Part shown: positions 16,611-25,785 of the stretch, piece after piece
Numbering within the stretch: position 1 is the stretch's first letter
How the letters are laid out: the number at the start of each line of letters is the position of its first letter
Origin: Bradyrhizobium canariense
Lineage (GTDB): Bacteria; Pseudomonadota; Alphaproteobacteria; Rhizobiales; Xanthobacteraceae
Reading direction: 5' to 3'
Length of the DNA stretch: 64,000 nt
NCBI RefSeq assembly: GCF_900105125.1
Contig: NZ_LT629750.1
Coordinates: forward strand, 744,001 to 808,000
Notes under the pieces: model-generated
Databases searched by the model: none
Told to the model about the DNA's origin: nothing
The model's input: the letters and a program-made list of their open reading frames with translations, nothing else
Made by a program: the position numbers and the translations under genes

Positions 16611-17477
16611 ATGGCCTTTCGAAAGCGCCGCGACGCCCTGCGTTCGATCCTGTCGGGATCGTCCTGCGTTCATCCGGGGTCGGTCTACGACGCGACCTCG
16701 ATCCGCATTGCCGAGGATCTCGGGTTTCCGGTTGGCATGTTCGGCGGCTCGGTGGCATCGCTGGCGGTGCTGGGCGATCCCGACATTACCCTGATCACGT
16801 TGACCGAACTCGCCGAGCAGATGCGGCGGATGTCGCGCGCGGCATCGTTGCCGGTGCTGGTCGATGCCGATCATGGCTACGGCAACGCGCTGAACGTTCG
16901 TCGCACTGTGCAGGAGCTGGAAGCGGCTGGCGCTGCCGGTCTCACCATCGAGGACACACTGCTGCCGCAGGCCTTTGGCGAGGCGAAGGCGCAACTGATT
17001 TCGCTCGAGGAAGGCGTCGGCAAGATGAAGGGAGCGCTGGACGGGCGCGGCGATCCTTCGCTGGTCATCATAGGGCGTACGGGAGCCGCCTCGATCACCT
17101 CGCTCGAGGACGCGATCAAGCGCGCAAAGGCCTATGAAGCCGTAGGCGTCGATGCGCTATTCTTCACCGGCATCAAAAACCGCGCGGAGCTGGAGGCCAT
17201 CGCCGCCGCGACAACCTTGCCGATCGTGCTCGGCGGCGCGCCGGAGGAGATCAACGCGCTTGATTATCTTGCCGGACAGCGCGTGCGCATCGCCTTGCAG
17301 GGGCACGCGCCGTTCGCCGCGGCGACGCAGGCGGTCTACGAGACCCTCAAGGCGCTGCGCGACGGCCAATCTCCAAAGCATTTGAAAGGCCTCGCATCCT
17401 CCGAGCTGACAGAGCGTGTCATGCGTGGTGCGGACATGAAGAAGCGCGGCGCCGAGCTTCTCGGACTCAGGAAATAG
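16611..17477 (+). CDS. PEP mutase/isocitrate lyase superfamily enzyme (oxaloacetate decarboxylase-like)
   Basis: A 288-residue TIM-barrel enzyme. Features of the superfamily include PGSVYDATSIRIAEDLGF near the start, VLVDADHGYGNALNV (metal-binding Asp pair) and AGLTIEDTLLP. It is closest in feel to the oxaloacetate decarboxylase group, which lacks the full isocitrate lyase K-K-C-G-H signature; none is seen here. Expected activity is Mg-dependent decarboxylation of oxaloacetate to pyruvate, though other 2-oxoacid lyases cannot be excluded. It follows pccA by 85 bases and precedes acyP by seven, so the three may be one transcript. Confidence 0.85.
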   Translation: MAFRKRRDALRSILSGSSCVHPGSVYDATSIRIAEDLGFPVGMFGGSVASLAVLGDPDITLITLTELAEQMRRMSRAASLPVLVDADHGYGNALNVRRTVQELEAAGAAGLTIEDTLLPQAFGEAKAQLISLEEGVGKMKGALDGRGDPSLVIIGRTGAASITSLEDAIKRAKAYEAVGVDALFFTGIKNRAELEAIAAATTLPIVLGGAPEEINALDYLAGQRVRIALQGHAPFAAATQAVYETLKALRDGQSPKHLKGLASSELTERVMRGADMKKRGAELLGLRK

Positions 17478-17484
17478 GAAATAG

Positions 17485-17784
17485 ATGAACACCGCGATCC
17501 GTCAGGTGACGATCCGGGGAAGGGTGCAGGGCGTCGGCTACCGCGCCTGGGTCGAACATCAGGCGCGGGTATCCCGGCTTGAAGGATGGGTTCGCAATCG
17601 CCGCGACGGCAGCGTGGAGGCGTTGTTTGCCGGGCCCGCGGATGTCGTGTCCGAGATGATTGCGCGCTGCCGTCACGGGCCATCTTTCGCGCACGTCGAT
17701 ACAGTCGCCGAGGAGCCTGCGGACGCTGACGCACTGAATCTGCGGCTGGCGGGCGACCGGTTTTCGGTATTGCCGACGATCTAA
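17485..17784 (+). CDS. acyP: Acylphosphatase
   Basis: A 99-residue enzyme that hydrolyses the acyl-phosphate bond of small carboxyl phosphates. The signature [20 protein letters not shown] (catalytic Arg after GVGY) is intact, and the second motif [17 protein letters not shown] contains the catalytic Asn. Length is normal. It starts seven bases after the preceding stop, preceded by GGAAATAG, so it is very likely translated from the same mRNA. It is convergent with the kinase gene at 17822. Confidence 0.93.
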   Translation: MNTAIRQVTIRGRVQGVGYRAWVEHQARVSRLEGWVRNRRDGSVEALFAGPADVVSEMIARCRHGPSFAHVDTVAEEPADADALNLRLAGDRFSVLPTI

Positions 17785-17821
17785 ACAAACCGCGTCAAAG
17801 CGCGACAAGAACGCGCCGAAA

Positions 17822-19345
17822 TTACCGCGGCAGCTTCGCGATCGCCTGGCTCAATTGGTGGATCTCGTAGGGTTTGCGCAGAATGGGAAAGTCGCCGCGC
17901 ACATTCAGCGCCGCCTCGCTGTAGCCGGTCGCCAGCAGGATCGGCAGATGAGGGCGGATTTCCCTGAGGCGATGGGCCAGGCCGAGACCATCCATCTTTC
18001 CAGGCATGACGATGTCGGAAAACACCAGATCAATCCCGTCATGCTCGATTTCGCGCAACGCCGTCTCGGCGTCGGGCACCCTGCGAACAGTATAACCGAG
18101 TTGTTCAAGCAGGCTGGCGCTGACCGAGGCGACATCCGGATTGTCCTCCACCAGCAGCACGGTCCCGCTGCCGTCGGCCTCGGTGGCATCATGATGCTGG
18201 ATCTTTGGAGCGGCGTTGTCCCGCGGCAGCAGGATCGTGATCTTGGTGCCCTTGCCGAGTTCGCTATCGACCTTGATCGTTCCACCCGCCTGGTAGGCGA
18301 AACCGTGAACTTGTGAAAGGCCGAGGCCGGTGCCCTTGCCGACAGGTTTGGTTGTGAAGAACGGGTCGAATATCTTGCTCAGCACATCCGGCGCGATCCC
18401 GACGCCGGAGTCCTCGACGCTGATGGCAACGCAGTCGCTGGCATTCGGCAAGGCGGCAACCGCGCTGTTGTGGGCAGCGATCGTGATCGTTCCGCCCATC
18501 GGCATGGCGTCGCGGGCGTTGATGACGAGGTTGATCAAGGCGGTTTCGAACTCGGAAATGTCGACGGTGACCGGCCAGACGTCGCGATCGATGTCGAACG
18601 CCAGTGCGACCGAGCTGCCAACGCCGGTGCCCAAAACCTCGCGTACGGCTTGGATCCTCGCGGCAAGATCAATCGACTGCGGGTTGACGCTTTGCCGGCG
18701 CGCGAATGTCAGCAGCTGACTGGTAAGGGCGGCGCCGCGCTTTGATGCCGCCTCGATGGCGGATATCGCGCGCTGCAGTCTGGCGTCGTCGCCCACGCCT
18801 TTCTTCAGGGTGTGAACGCTGCCGCTGATAATCATCAGCAGGTTGTTGAAATCATGAGCCACGCCACCGGTGAGCTGACCCAGCGCGTCGAGCTTTTGCG
18901 ATTCCGCAAGCTGCTTTTGCATTTGCTCGAGGCGGAGTTGGCTTTCGCGTCGCTCGGTGATGTCGCGGGTGATTTTGGCAAAGCCAACCAGCTCTCCGCC
19001 CTCGCGGATCGCGTCAATGATGACGCTTGCCCAGAAGAAGGTGCCGTCCTTGCGGACGCGCCAGCCTTCCTCCTCGTAGCGGCCGTGCTCTTCCGCGATC
19101 TTGAGTGCGCGGGCAGGTTTGCCGTTGGCGCGATCGGTCTCGGTGTAGAAGCGGGAAAAGTGCTCGCCGATGATTTCTTCGGGGGAATAACCCTTGATCC
19201 GCTGGCCGCCGACATTCCAGTTGGTGACGATGCCGGTCGGATCGAGCAGGTAGATCGCGTAATCGGCAACACCTTCGACGAGAAGCCGGAAACTGCGCTC
19301 GCTCTCGAATAAATCCCTGTGTTGCCGGTCTTTTTGAGCCATCAA
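17822..19345 (-). CDS. PAS-domain hybrid sensor histidine kinase
   Basis: A 507-residue soluble sensor. Residues about 15-130 form a PAS domain with a PAC tail ([35 protein letters not shown]). The HisKA phosphoacceptor His is in [11 protein letters not shown], followed by an ATPase domain ([11 protein letters not shown]-box, GVGIAPDV and [15 protein letters not shown]-boxes). A C-terminal receiver has [21 protein letters not shown] and LRKPY (phosphoacceptor Asp in SDIVMPG). No membrane segment, so it senses a cytoplasmic cue. Similar kinases control general stress or light and redox responses in rhizobia, but no partner regulator lies beside it. Confidence 0.9.
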   Translation of the reverse strand: MMAQKDRQHRDLFESERSFRLLVEGVADYAIYLLDPTGIVTNWNVGGQRIKGYSPEEIIGEHFSRFYTETDRANGKPARALKIAEEHGRYEEEGWRVRKDGTFFWASVIIDAIREGGELVGFAKITRDITERRESQLRLEQMQKQLAESQKLDALGQLTGGVAHDFNNLLMIISGSVHTLKKGVGDDARLQRAISAIEAASKRGAALTSQLLTFARRQSVNPQSIDLAARIQAVREVLGTGVGSSVALAFDIDRDVWPVTVDISEFETALINLVINARDAMPMGGTITIAAHNSAVAALPNASDCVAISVEDSGVGIAPDVLSKIFDPFFTTKPVGKGTGLGLSQVHGFAYQAGGTIKVDSELGKGTKITILLPRDNAAPKIQHHDATEADGSGTVLLVEDNPDVASVSASLLEQLGYTVRRVPDAETALREIEHDGIDLVFSDIVMPGKMDGLGLAHRLREIRPHLPILLATGYSEAALNVRGDFPILRKPYEIHQLSQAIAKLPR

Positions 19346-19510
19346 ACCCCCGCCTTGACCGGGCCAAACGCATGGCAGGTAAATTTGTTCCTCCGCGGTG
19401 GAACCTTCTCGCAGGTCCGCGCCGGGAGGAAAATGCGGTGAGCGTGCGTATTGCTGTGCATTCGAAATCGTACCCGCTGGGGTGGAAACCAGTCAGCCTG
19501 AAAAGACGCG

Positions 19511-20251
19511 TCAAACCGTAGCTTGGCTCCTGGTCTCCAGCAGGCGGGCCTCCGCCGGGCCAAACACCTCGGTGAAGGCCTGCCGGAGCGCGATATCGAG
19601 GTCCATCATAGAGACAGGATGACCCAGATCGGCAAGGCTGGTGACGCCATAACGCGGGTCCACGACGCCGCAGGGCACGATCGCGTCGAAATGCGTCAAA
19701 TCCGGCTCGACATTGATGGAAATGCCGTGGAACGAGACCCAGCGCCGCAGCCGTACCCCGATGGCCGCGATCTTGTCCTCGAAGCCGGGGCCCTTGTCCG
19801 GCCGCTTCACCCAGACGCCGACGCGATCCTCGCGCCGCTCGCCCCGCACATTGAAGGCCGCCAGCGTGCGGATGATCCAGGCTTCAAGACCGGCTACAAA
19901 GGCCCGCACGTCGGGCTGCCGCCGTTTCAGGTCGAGCATCACATAGGCCACCCGCTGGCCGGGGCCGTGATAGGTGAGCTGGCCACCGCGCCCGGTCGCG
20001 AATAGCGGGAAACGAGCCTCAAGCAGGTCACCGGCGTTGCCGCTGGTGCCCGAAGTGTAGAGCGGGGGGTGTTCCAGCAGCCAAACCAGCTCGGGAGCCT
20101 CGCCGGCCGCGATCGCGGCAACGCGTGATTCCATGGCCGCGACGGCCTCGGGATAGGGTACCGGCGCCTCAGATATCCGCCATTCGACCGCGGCCCCGGC
20201 CAGAGGCCGCGCAAATGTCGTTAAATCGAGGCTTTGGCGATCATTAACCAT
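19511..20251 (-). CDS. lipB: Octanoyl-[ACP]:protein N-octanoyltransferase
   Basis: A 246-residue enzyme that moves octanoyl from acyl carrier protein to lipoyl domains, the first step of lipoate synthesis. Family motifs are [30 protein letters not shown], the catalytic Lys in [23 protein letters not shown], and the catalytic Cys in [14 protein letters not shown]. Length and motifs are intact. The start lies only 14 bases from the long version of the divergent FliN-like frame, which argues that the latter starts later. Confidence 0.95.
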   Translation of the reverse strand: MVNDRQSLDLTTFARPLAGAAVEWRISEAPVPYPEAVAAMESRVAAIAAGEAPELVWLLEHPPLYTSGTSGNAGDLLEARFPLFATGRGGQLTYHGPGQRVAYVMLDLKRRQPDVRAFVAGLEAWIIRTLAAFNVRGERREDRVGVWVKRPDKGPGFEDKIAAIGVRLRRWVSFHGISINVEPDLTHFDAIVPCGVVDPRYGVTSLADLGHPVSMMDLDIALRQAFTEVFGPAEARLLETRSQATV

Positions 20252-20313
20252 TAGCTAACCATAACGTGGTGATCTGGAACTACGCAATTTTGCATCTGTT
20301 AGTCCGGGTTCCA

Positions 20314-20556
20314 GTGGCAACGCTCGATAAAGTAACGGTCGATCTCATGGTGGTCCTCGGGACCACGTCAATGCCCATTCATCAGGTAATGCGCCTGAGC
20401 CGTGGCGCCATCATTGAACTGGATGCGACGGAGGCGGACGAGGTCAAGATCCTCGCCAATAACCTTCCGATCGCCAGCGGCACGGTGCTTGTCGATCGCA
20501 ACCGGATTGCCGTCGAAGTCAAGCAAATGCTGCCGAGGTTGCCGGGCGTTCGGTAG
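20314..20556 (+). CDS. fliN: FliN-like SpoA-domain protein (flagellar motor switch)
   Basis: An 80-residue SpoA domain from a GTG at 20314 (VATLDKVTVDLMVVLG). The frame is open back to an ATG at 20266, but that would place two start codons almost back to back with lipB and adds residues unlike the family. The SpoA core is intact: VLGTTSMPIHQVMRLSRGAIIELD, VKILANNLPIASGTVLV, then IAVEV. FliN forms the C-ring that sets motor rotation. No other flagellar gene lies in the window, so this is an isolated copy; a role in motility is likely but unproven. Confidence 0.8.
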   Translation: MATLDKVTVDLMVVLGTTSMPIHQVMRLSRGAIIELDATEADEVKILANNLPIASGTVLVDRNRIAVEVKQMLPRLPGVR

Positions 20557-20716
20557 GCGGCCCCGGAGAACTCAGGGAAACGAGGGATCCGGGAATCGAG
20601 GGCTTGGCGGCGGGCTGAAACCATCCACCGGCAGGCCTTGTCCCCCCATTCCTGATTTGTTACATCCCGCGCCGTTGATCCGGTCGCGGGACATCTCCCG
20701 CGCCGATCCCACAAAA

Positions 20717-20801
20717 GCGCTCGTGGCGGAATTGGTAGACGCGCTGCCTTGAGGTGGCAGTGAGTAAAATCGTGGGGGTTCGAGTCCCTCCGAGCGCACC
20801 A
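20717..20801 (+). tRNA. tRNA-Leu (anticodon GAG)
   Basis: Class II tRNA of 85 bases: acceptor GCGCTCG (20717-20723) with CGAGCGC (20791-20797), discriminator A and encoded CCA (20799-20801). The anticodon stem CTGCC/GGCAG closes the loop TTGAGGT (anticodon GAG, reading CUC/CUU). There is a long variable arm, and the T loop is GTTCGAGTC. Confidence 0.95.
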
Positions 20802-20873
20802 CAAAATCGTGCAATGAGGCCTAGCCGGACCAAAAGGGGACGCGAGCGATCGCTATCCGTGGCGCCGTTACCC

Positions 20874-20924
20874 CGGGCATGATCCCAAAAAGCCGAAACC
20901 GGCTTTCGGGAACGATCATGCCCG
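20874..20924. repeat. Interspersed nested inverted repeat (bradyrhizobial hairpin element)
   Basis: CGGGCATGATC (20874-20884) pairs with GATCATGCCCG (20914-20924), enclosing a second stem AAAGCCG (20889-20895) with CGGCTTT (20900-20906). From memory, very similar elements with a GCATGATC arm occur many times in Bradyrhizobium and Rhodopseudomonas genomes. It lies downstream of the tRNA and may act as a transcript end. Confidence 0.75.
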
Positions 20925-21127
20925 AGCAGGATAAAGCCGAATCAGGCTCTAGCTCCTCAAGCCGGAATCGGCGTTGGATGCCGAACCGGCCATTCGTTGC
21001 CTTGTAACAACGTCGGCGTACATCGACGGACGCGGATTTCGGGCCCGGCGATATACGATCTCGCGACCGGAGTTCTTTGGATCGAGTTGGATCGAGACTA
21101 ACTGGCTGAACCGATCGGAGCACGCGC

Positions 21128-21502
21128 ATGAAATTCCTGGGCTACGCCTATCGGTTCCTCTCCAATTTCATCTTTCTGGCGCTGGTTTATTACAGCCTGA
21201 ACTTCATGGAAAAATATCAGCAGCGCGCGATCCTCGCGATCCTCGTGCTGGTCTACGCCGGGATGCGCGCGATGTCGGCGTTTCGTTCGTTTTATTTCTT
21301 CCAGCGCATCGAGCGTCTCGAGATCGAGGCGCGTCGATTGGCGGGCATGACCGGAGACGGCCCGGCCGCCAGCGCCTCCCGCAAGCAGGTTATCAGTGAC
21401 GTCTCGTCTCTTCGCCGTGACGGTGAAATGAAGGCCTATATCGACCTGTTGTTTCTCGCGCTGGTCGTGCTGCTGTGCATTTCCAAGATCGTAACGGATT
21501 GA
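21128..21502 (+). CDS. Small hypothetical membrane protein
   Basis: A 124-residue protein with about three hydrophobic segments: one near the N-terminus (FLSNFIFLALVYYSLNFM), one following (AILAILVLVYAGMRAMSAF) and one at the C-terminus (LLFLALVVLLCISKIV). They are separated by a charged cytoplasmic helix (RIERLEIEARRL). No family recognised. It is convergent with the polysaccharide deacetylase gene, with only five bases between stops. Confidence 0.78.
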   Translation: MKFLGYAYRFLSNFIFLALVYYSLNFMEKYQQRAILAILVLVYAGMRAMSAFRSFYFFQRIERLEIEARRLAGMTGDGPAASASRKQVISDVSSLRRDGEMKAYIDLLFLALVVLLCISKIVTD

Positions 21503-21507
21503 GCCCG

Positions 21508-22896
21508 TCAGACGTTTCTTTTTTTGACCTGGACCAGATGCTTGAGTGGGGTCCGGCGGCCATGCGCGGCGACGGCTGTTGCCCGGCGGGTCTGGTGAGA
21601 CGCCGCCATTGATCGTTTGTTTTGACCGGAGACCGGCGTGCCGCGGACCGCGCGGCGGGAATCGGTCGCACTGACGGAGATGGCCTGGGCTTGCGATTCG
21701 CGCGCGGACGCTATCGTTGGTTTCGCGGGAGGCGCGAGCAGAGCGACGGCCTCGGCGGTCGGGCGCGGCATTTCCGGGATCTCGAACACGGTCTGCGCCG
21801 GAACGGGCAGGGCAGTCGCAGCGCTATTCATGGCAAACAGCGTTTCCCCGCGCCATGGTGCTTCCTGCGGCAGCGGAATGCCGCGCCCGCGGTGGCTCAC
21901 GCGATCGAATGGCTCCGCCTGCGGCACCAGCTCTCCACCCGTGCCGGCGAAATCCGACAGGGCAGGGACAGCGAACGCATCGGCGCTGGCGAAGACGAAA
22001 TTGGGTACTTTTGGCCAATGCGAGATCGCTACGGTCTCCAGTGTCGGATGCAACCGCCATTCCTGCGGCTCGGTCGGCGTCGCCGGCCGGTCCGGTGTTG
22101 CCGGCACCACATGGACGATGTGGTAGCCACGCGCCTTCAGGGTTGCCAGGATTTTCGGTAACGCCGCGACCGTTCGCGCCTGGATGTCGTGAAGCAGCAG
22201 AATGCCTTTTCCCTTGGCCTCGATCCGCTGGATGGCGAGATCATAGACCCGCGACGACGAAATGTGCCGCCAGTCGTCAGCCGGGAAATCGGCGCTCCAG
22301 GTCTGGATGCCCTGTGAGGCGAGATAGTCCTCGACAGCCGTAGCCCGCTCCAGGCCGGGAATCCGGAAGAAAGGCCCAAGTGTCTTGTCCGCATCAGGCC
22401 CGAGCGCCGCCTTGACCGATGCGATGCCGTCGTCGATCTCCTGTTTGGCGTGCTCGATCGGCATCTTGTTCATGGTGAGCGGATGATCTTGGCTGTGGGT
22501 GCCGATGGTATGGCCGGCGTCGCGGAGCTTGCGGACGCCTTCCGGATAGGTCCGGGCCATCTGGCCGATCAGGAAGAAATTCGCTTTCACGCATTGCGAG
22601 GCGAGAATGGCCAGAATCTGATTACTGTTGCGCGGCAGCGGGCCATCGTCGAATGACAACACCACCTCGTGGTCCCTGAGCGGCAGGGTTTCGGCATATT
22701 GCATGGTGCCGATCCGGGGGTGCTCCCGGGGATCGACCACCAGCGTGCGCGAGGTGCCGATCGCGTCGGGATTGCCAGGGCAGTCGGCGGCGGAGGCCGT
22801 CTGCGCGGCGATGCAGGTCAACAGCCCCAAAGACAGCGCGGAGCCTAAAACGGCCCGTTGCCGTGTCCGAGCCCCCACTGACGCCTTACCAATCAT
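21508..22896 (-). CDS. Exported polysaccharide deacetylase with a long C-terminal extension
   Basis: A 462-residue protein with a signal peptide (LGSALSLGLLTCIAAQTASA). The NodB homology domain spans about residues 60-270: VVLSFDDGPLP (metal and catalytic Asp), GTHSQDHP (metal-binding His pair) and GILLLHDI. Residues about 275-462 are a low-complexity Pro/Ala/Glu-rich tail ending in basic residues. It is expected to de-N-acetylate an envelope or secreted polysaccharide. It lies downstream of a second deacetylase of the same family (22989-23807) and probably shares its promoter. Confidence 0.87.
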   Translation of the reverse strand: MIGKASVGARTRQRAVLGSALSLGLLTCIAAQTASAADCPGNPDAIGTSRTLVVDPREHPRIGTMQYAETLPLRDHEVVLSFDDGPLPRNSNQILAILASQCVKANFFLIGQMARTYPEGVRKLRDAGHTIGTHSQDHPLTMNKMPIEHAKQEIDDGIASVKAALGPDADKTLGPFFRIPGLERATAVEDYLASQGIQTWSADFPADDWRHISSSRVYDLAIQRIEAKGKGILLLHDIQARTVAALPKILATLKARGYHIVHVVPATPDRPATPTEPQEWRLHPTLETVAISHWPKVPNFVFASADAFAVPALSDFAGTGGELVPQAEPFDRVSHRGRGIPLPQEAPWRGETLFAMNSAATALPVPAQTVFEIPEMPRPTAEAVALLAPPAKPTIASARESQAQAISVSATDSRRAVRGTPVSGQNKRSMAASHQTRRATAVAAHGRRTPLKHLVQVKKRNV

Positions 22897-22988
22897 GAAA
22901 CACCGTCATTCCCGTTTGCGTAATCGTCATTACGCGCCGCGCCGTGAACGGCGCCTTAATGATTGGACTTCCCGACGTGGTTTTGGGT

Positions 22989-23807
22989 TCAAGGGGCGCG
23001 GGCGACGCCAGTCCGCGGCGTGGCCGGTACCACGTGGACCACGCTGTAGTGGTTTTCTTTGAGATAACGCAAGAAAGCCGGCAGCATGGCGGCGGTGTGC
23101 CCTTTGGGATCGTGCAGCAGGATGATTCCCTTGCCGGCGGCGTTGAGCCGGTCGGTGAGCAGCTTCAATTCCTCGGCGGGGGTCATCGGGTTCCAGTCGC
23201 TGGCCCAAAGGTCGGCCCCGAACACGACGATGCCGCGCGATTGCAGCAGATCAAGCGTCGCAGGCGTGCTCTCGAAGCCGGGAAAGCGAAAGAACGGCGC
23301 GAGCGGCCTGGTGACGCCGTCGCTGTTCAGCGCCGCCTTCACCGCCGATATGCCGTGATCGATTTGTTCAACGGCCTCACCGGGCTTGATTTGCGCGAGG
23401 CTGAAATGCGTCCAGGTATGAGTTCCGACGGTATGGCCTTCGGCTGCGATCCGTCGCACCAGGTCGGGGTGCTCCGAGGCGGGCTTGCCGATCAGGAAGA
23501 ACGTCGCGTGCACGCATTCATGGGCCAGCGCCGCCAGCACTTTCGGCGTGGTGGCAGGCCAGGGGCCGTCATCGAAGGTCAGCACGACCTCATGATCTTC
23601 AAGCGGCAGGGTATCTGGAAAGCTTTTGAGGCCGACCCGTGGCGTTGTGGCGGCATCGACGGCAAGAATGCGCGAGGTGCCGAGCGCGTCCTTGCGGGGA
23701 CAGTCCGCCGCCTGGGCCGCGACGGTCCATGCCATCGAGACCACAAGGCCGGCCCCCAATGCGCTCATGAGCTTCGGGGTCGATTTAAGCCGCTGGATAT
23801 TTTTCAT
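22989..23807 (-). CDS. Exported polysaccharide deacetylase
   Basis: A 272-residue protein: signal peptide (LMSALGAGLVVSMAWTVAAQA), then a NodB domain with VVLTFDDGPWP, GTHTWTHF and KGIILLHDPKGHT. It closely resembles the downstream paralogue but lacks its long tail. I use the ATG at 23807; an ATG at 23846 would add 13 residues. Both deacetylases keep the Asp-His-His metal triad. The start is divergent from mgtE, so the 84-base gap must hold both promoters. Confidence 0.87.
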   Translation of the reverse strand: MKNIQRLKSTPKLMSALGAGLVVSMAWTVAAQAADCPRKDALGTSRILAVDAATTPRVGLKSFPDTLPLEDHEVVLTFDDGPWPATTPKVLAALAHECVHATFFLIGKPASEHPDLVRRIAAEGHTVGTHTWTHFSLAQIKPGEAVEQIDHGISAVKAALNSDGVTRPLAPFFRFPGFESTPATLDLLQSRGIVVFGADLWASDWNPMTPAEELKLLTDRLNAAGKGIILLHDPKGHTAAMLPAFLRYLKENHYSVVHVVPATPRTGVARAP

Positions 23808-23891
23808 TGCGCTTGGTGTTGCCCATTGGGTAATGCGTGAAGCCATAACTCAGACGAGTTCAGCAATTCTGTCAAACCGGTGAGGCGCGGC

Positions 23892-25313
23892 ATGGCCGAG
23901 GACGTGGACATTGCCCGACCGGCCGATGCGCCGGTGCTCGACCGTCTCCCGATGCGCGACGAAAATGGCGAAATTCGCCCGGAATTCGTCGAGAAAATCG
24001 CACACGCCATTCACGAAGTCGACACCCCGATGCTGCGCGCCATCGTGGCCGAACTTCATGAGGCCGATCTCGGCGATCTGATCGCGGCGCTCGAACCTGA
24101 CGACCGCGTCAGCCTTGTGGAACTGACCGGCACGGATTTCGATTTCTCGGCGCTCAACGAGGTCGATGACACGGTCCGCGAGGAAATCCTCGAGGAACTC
24201 GGACCGGAGACGGTCGCGGAGGGCGTCCGCGAACTGGAGTCCGACGACGCCGTCGAATTGCTCGAGGCGCTCGACGAGAAGGATCAGGAAGAGATCCTGG
24301 ACAAGCTGCCGCCGGAGGAGCGCGACACGCTCGAGCGCAGCCTGCTTTATCCGGAAAATTCCGCCGGCCGCCGGATGCAGACCGAGTTCATCACGGTGCC
24401 GCCGGACTGGAATGTCGGGCAGGCGATCGACTACATGCGCGACACGCCGGACCTGCCGGAGCGGTTTTACGAAATCTATGCGGTCGATAAGGCGAAGCAT
24501 TGGCAGGGCGCGATATCCCTGGATGCCCTGCTGCGCTCGCGCAGGCCCGTGCCGCTGGCCGATCTGATCGACGAAGATCGCCGGCGCGTGTCCGCCCTGG
24601 ACGACCAGGAAGAAGTCGCGCGGATGTTCGGCAAATACAATCTGGTCGCAGCCCCCGTTGTCGACACCACCAACCGGTTGGTCGGCGTCGTCACCATCGA
24701 CGACGTGGTCGATGTGATCGAGGAAGAGGCTGACGAGGACCTCAAGGCGCTGGGTGGTGTGACCAGCGACGAAGAATTGTCCGACAGCGTCCTGACCATT
24801 GCCAAGGGCCGCTTCAACTGGCTGCTGGTCAATCTCGCCACCGCCTTTCTGGCCTCTTCGGTGCTGGGCCTGTTCGAGGGGCAGCTCGAAAAGATGGTGG
24901 CGCTCGCGGTGCTGGCGCCGATCGTCGCGAGCCAGGGCGGCAATGCCGCGACCCAGACCATGACGGTCGCGGTGCGGGCGTTGGCGACCCGCGAACTCGG
25001 CTCGAACAACGCATACCGGGTGGTGATGCGTGAGGCCCTGGTCGGCCTCGTCAACGGGGTCGCATTTGCCATTATCACCGGTCTTGCCGCGATCGCCTGG
25101 TTCAGGATTCCCGGACTGGGCGTCGTGATCGGGCTTGCGATCATCTGCAACCTCGTTGCCGGCGCGCTCGGCGGCATTCTGATCCCGATGGTACTGGAGC
25201 GGGTGCGGGCCGATCCGGCGGTGGCGTCGGGCACCTTCGTTACGACGATTACCGATGTCGTCGGCTTTTTCTCGTTTCTCGGTATCGCAACGCTGTGGTT
25301 CGGGCTGAATTAA
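23892..25313 (+). CDS. mgtE: MgtE family magnesium channel/transporter
   Basis: A 473-residue protein. An N-terminal acidic superhelical domain (residues about 20-150) is followed by two CBS domains (about 150-275) and five membrane helices (about 300-473) with the MgtE pore signature APIVASQGGNAATQT. The start at 23892 (MAEDVDIARP) follows GTGAGGCG; an ATG 12 bases upstream is possible. It imports Mg2+ and is gated by Mg2+ binding to the cytosolic domains. It is divergent from the deacetylase operon. Confidence 0.94.
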   Translation: MAEDVDIARPADAPVLDRLPMRDENGEIRPEFVEKIAHAIHEVDTPMLRAIVAELHEADLGDLIAALEPDDRVSLVELTGTDFDFSALNEVDDTVREEILEELGPETVAEGVRELESDDAVELLEALDEKDQEEILDKLPPEERDTLERSLLYPENSAGRRMQTEFITVPPDWNVGQAIDYMRDTPDLPERFYEIYAVDKAKHWQGAISLDALLRSRRPVPLADLIDEDRRRVSALDDQEEVARMFGKYNLVAAPVVDTTNRLVGVVTIDDVVDVIEEEADEDLKALGGVTSDEELSDSVLTIAKGRFNWLLVNLATAFLASSVLGLFEGQLEKMVALAVLAPIVASQGGNAATQTMTVAVRALATRELGSNNAYRVVMREALVGLVNGVAFAIITGLAAIAWFRIPGLGVVIGLAIICNLVAGALGGILIPMVLERVRADPAVASGTFVTTITDVVGFFSFLGIATLWFGLN

Positions 25314-25390
25314 GCCGATCGACCGGACGGCGTATCGTTAATCGGACCTTAACAGCTATCGGCGATACTTCCGCAAGCGCGGGGTAGAGC

Positions 25391-25729
25391 ATGCAGCGGT
25401 TGCGGCTGAAAGCAGACGGGCGGATCGTCGAATTGCGGGACGGGCAGGAGTTCCCGCTGGCCCCGCTGGCGCCTTCCGCTATGCCGGTGATGACTTCCGC
25501 AGTCCCGGAAGAGGCAGCGCCATCGCACGGGGTTCGCGACCTTCGCCGGCGGGCTCAGCTGACGCAACTGGAATTCGCCGCCCGGCTTGGCGTTCCCGTC
25601 GAAACCATCAGGAACTGGGAGCAGGGCAAACGCATGCCACGCGGACCGGCGCGGGCGCTGCTTGCCGTGATCGCCCATGCACCCGACACCGTGTTCGCCG
25701 CTTTGGCGACGGAACCATCCCCGGCCTGA
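25391..25729 (+). CDS. XRE-type helix-turn-helix regulator
   Basis: A 112-residue protein. Residues 1-45 are a variable stretch (LKADGRIVELRDGQEF) and residues about 48-100 an XRE/antitoxin-like HTH (LRRRAQLTQLEFAARLGVPVETIRNWEQGKRMPRGPARALL). The WEQGKRxPxGPARALL ending matches HigA/YgiT-type antitoxins and related rhizobial regulators. No toxin gene lies beside it: the neighbours are mgtE and an aldo/keto reductase. A solitary regulator is therefore more likely than a toxin-antitoxin pair. Targets are unknown. Confidence 0.85.
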   Translation: MQRLRLKADGRIVELRDGQEFPLAPLAPSAMPVMTSAVPEEAAPSHGVRDLRRRAQLTQLEFAARLGVPVETIRNWEQGKRMPRGPARALLAVIAHAPDTVFAALATEPSPA

Positions 25730-25785
25730 GTTGGCAGCGCGGTCCCTGAGGGACATAATGGGCTCGACCATTCGAGTCTCTGCTC

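Noticed and set aside
20717..20801. Integration site for a genomic island at tRNA-Leu
   Set aside because: No integrase gene and no direct repeat of the tRNA 3' end seen nearby; flanking genes are ordinary.
20821..21129. 102-residue minus-strand frame
   Set aside because: It covers the interspersed hairpin repeat and ends at the start of a real gene; no protein features.
25391..25729. Toxin-antitoxin system with the XRE protein
   Set aside because: The HTH resembles antitoxins, but no small toxin gene lies on either side.
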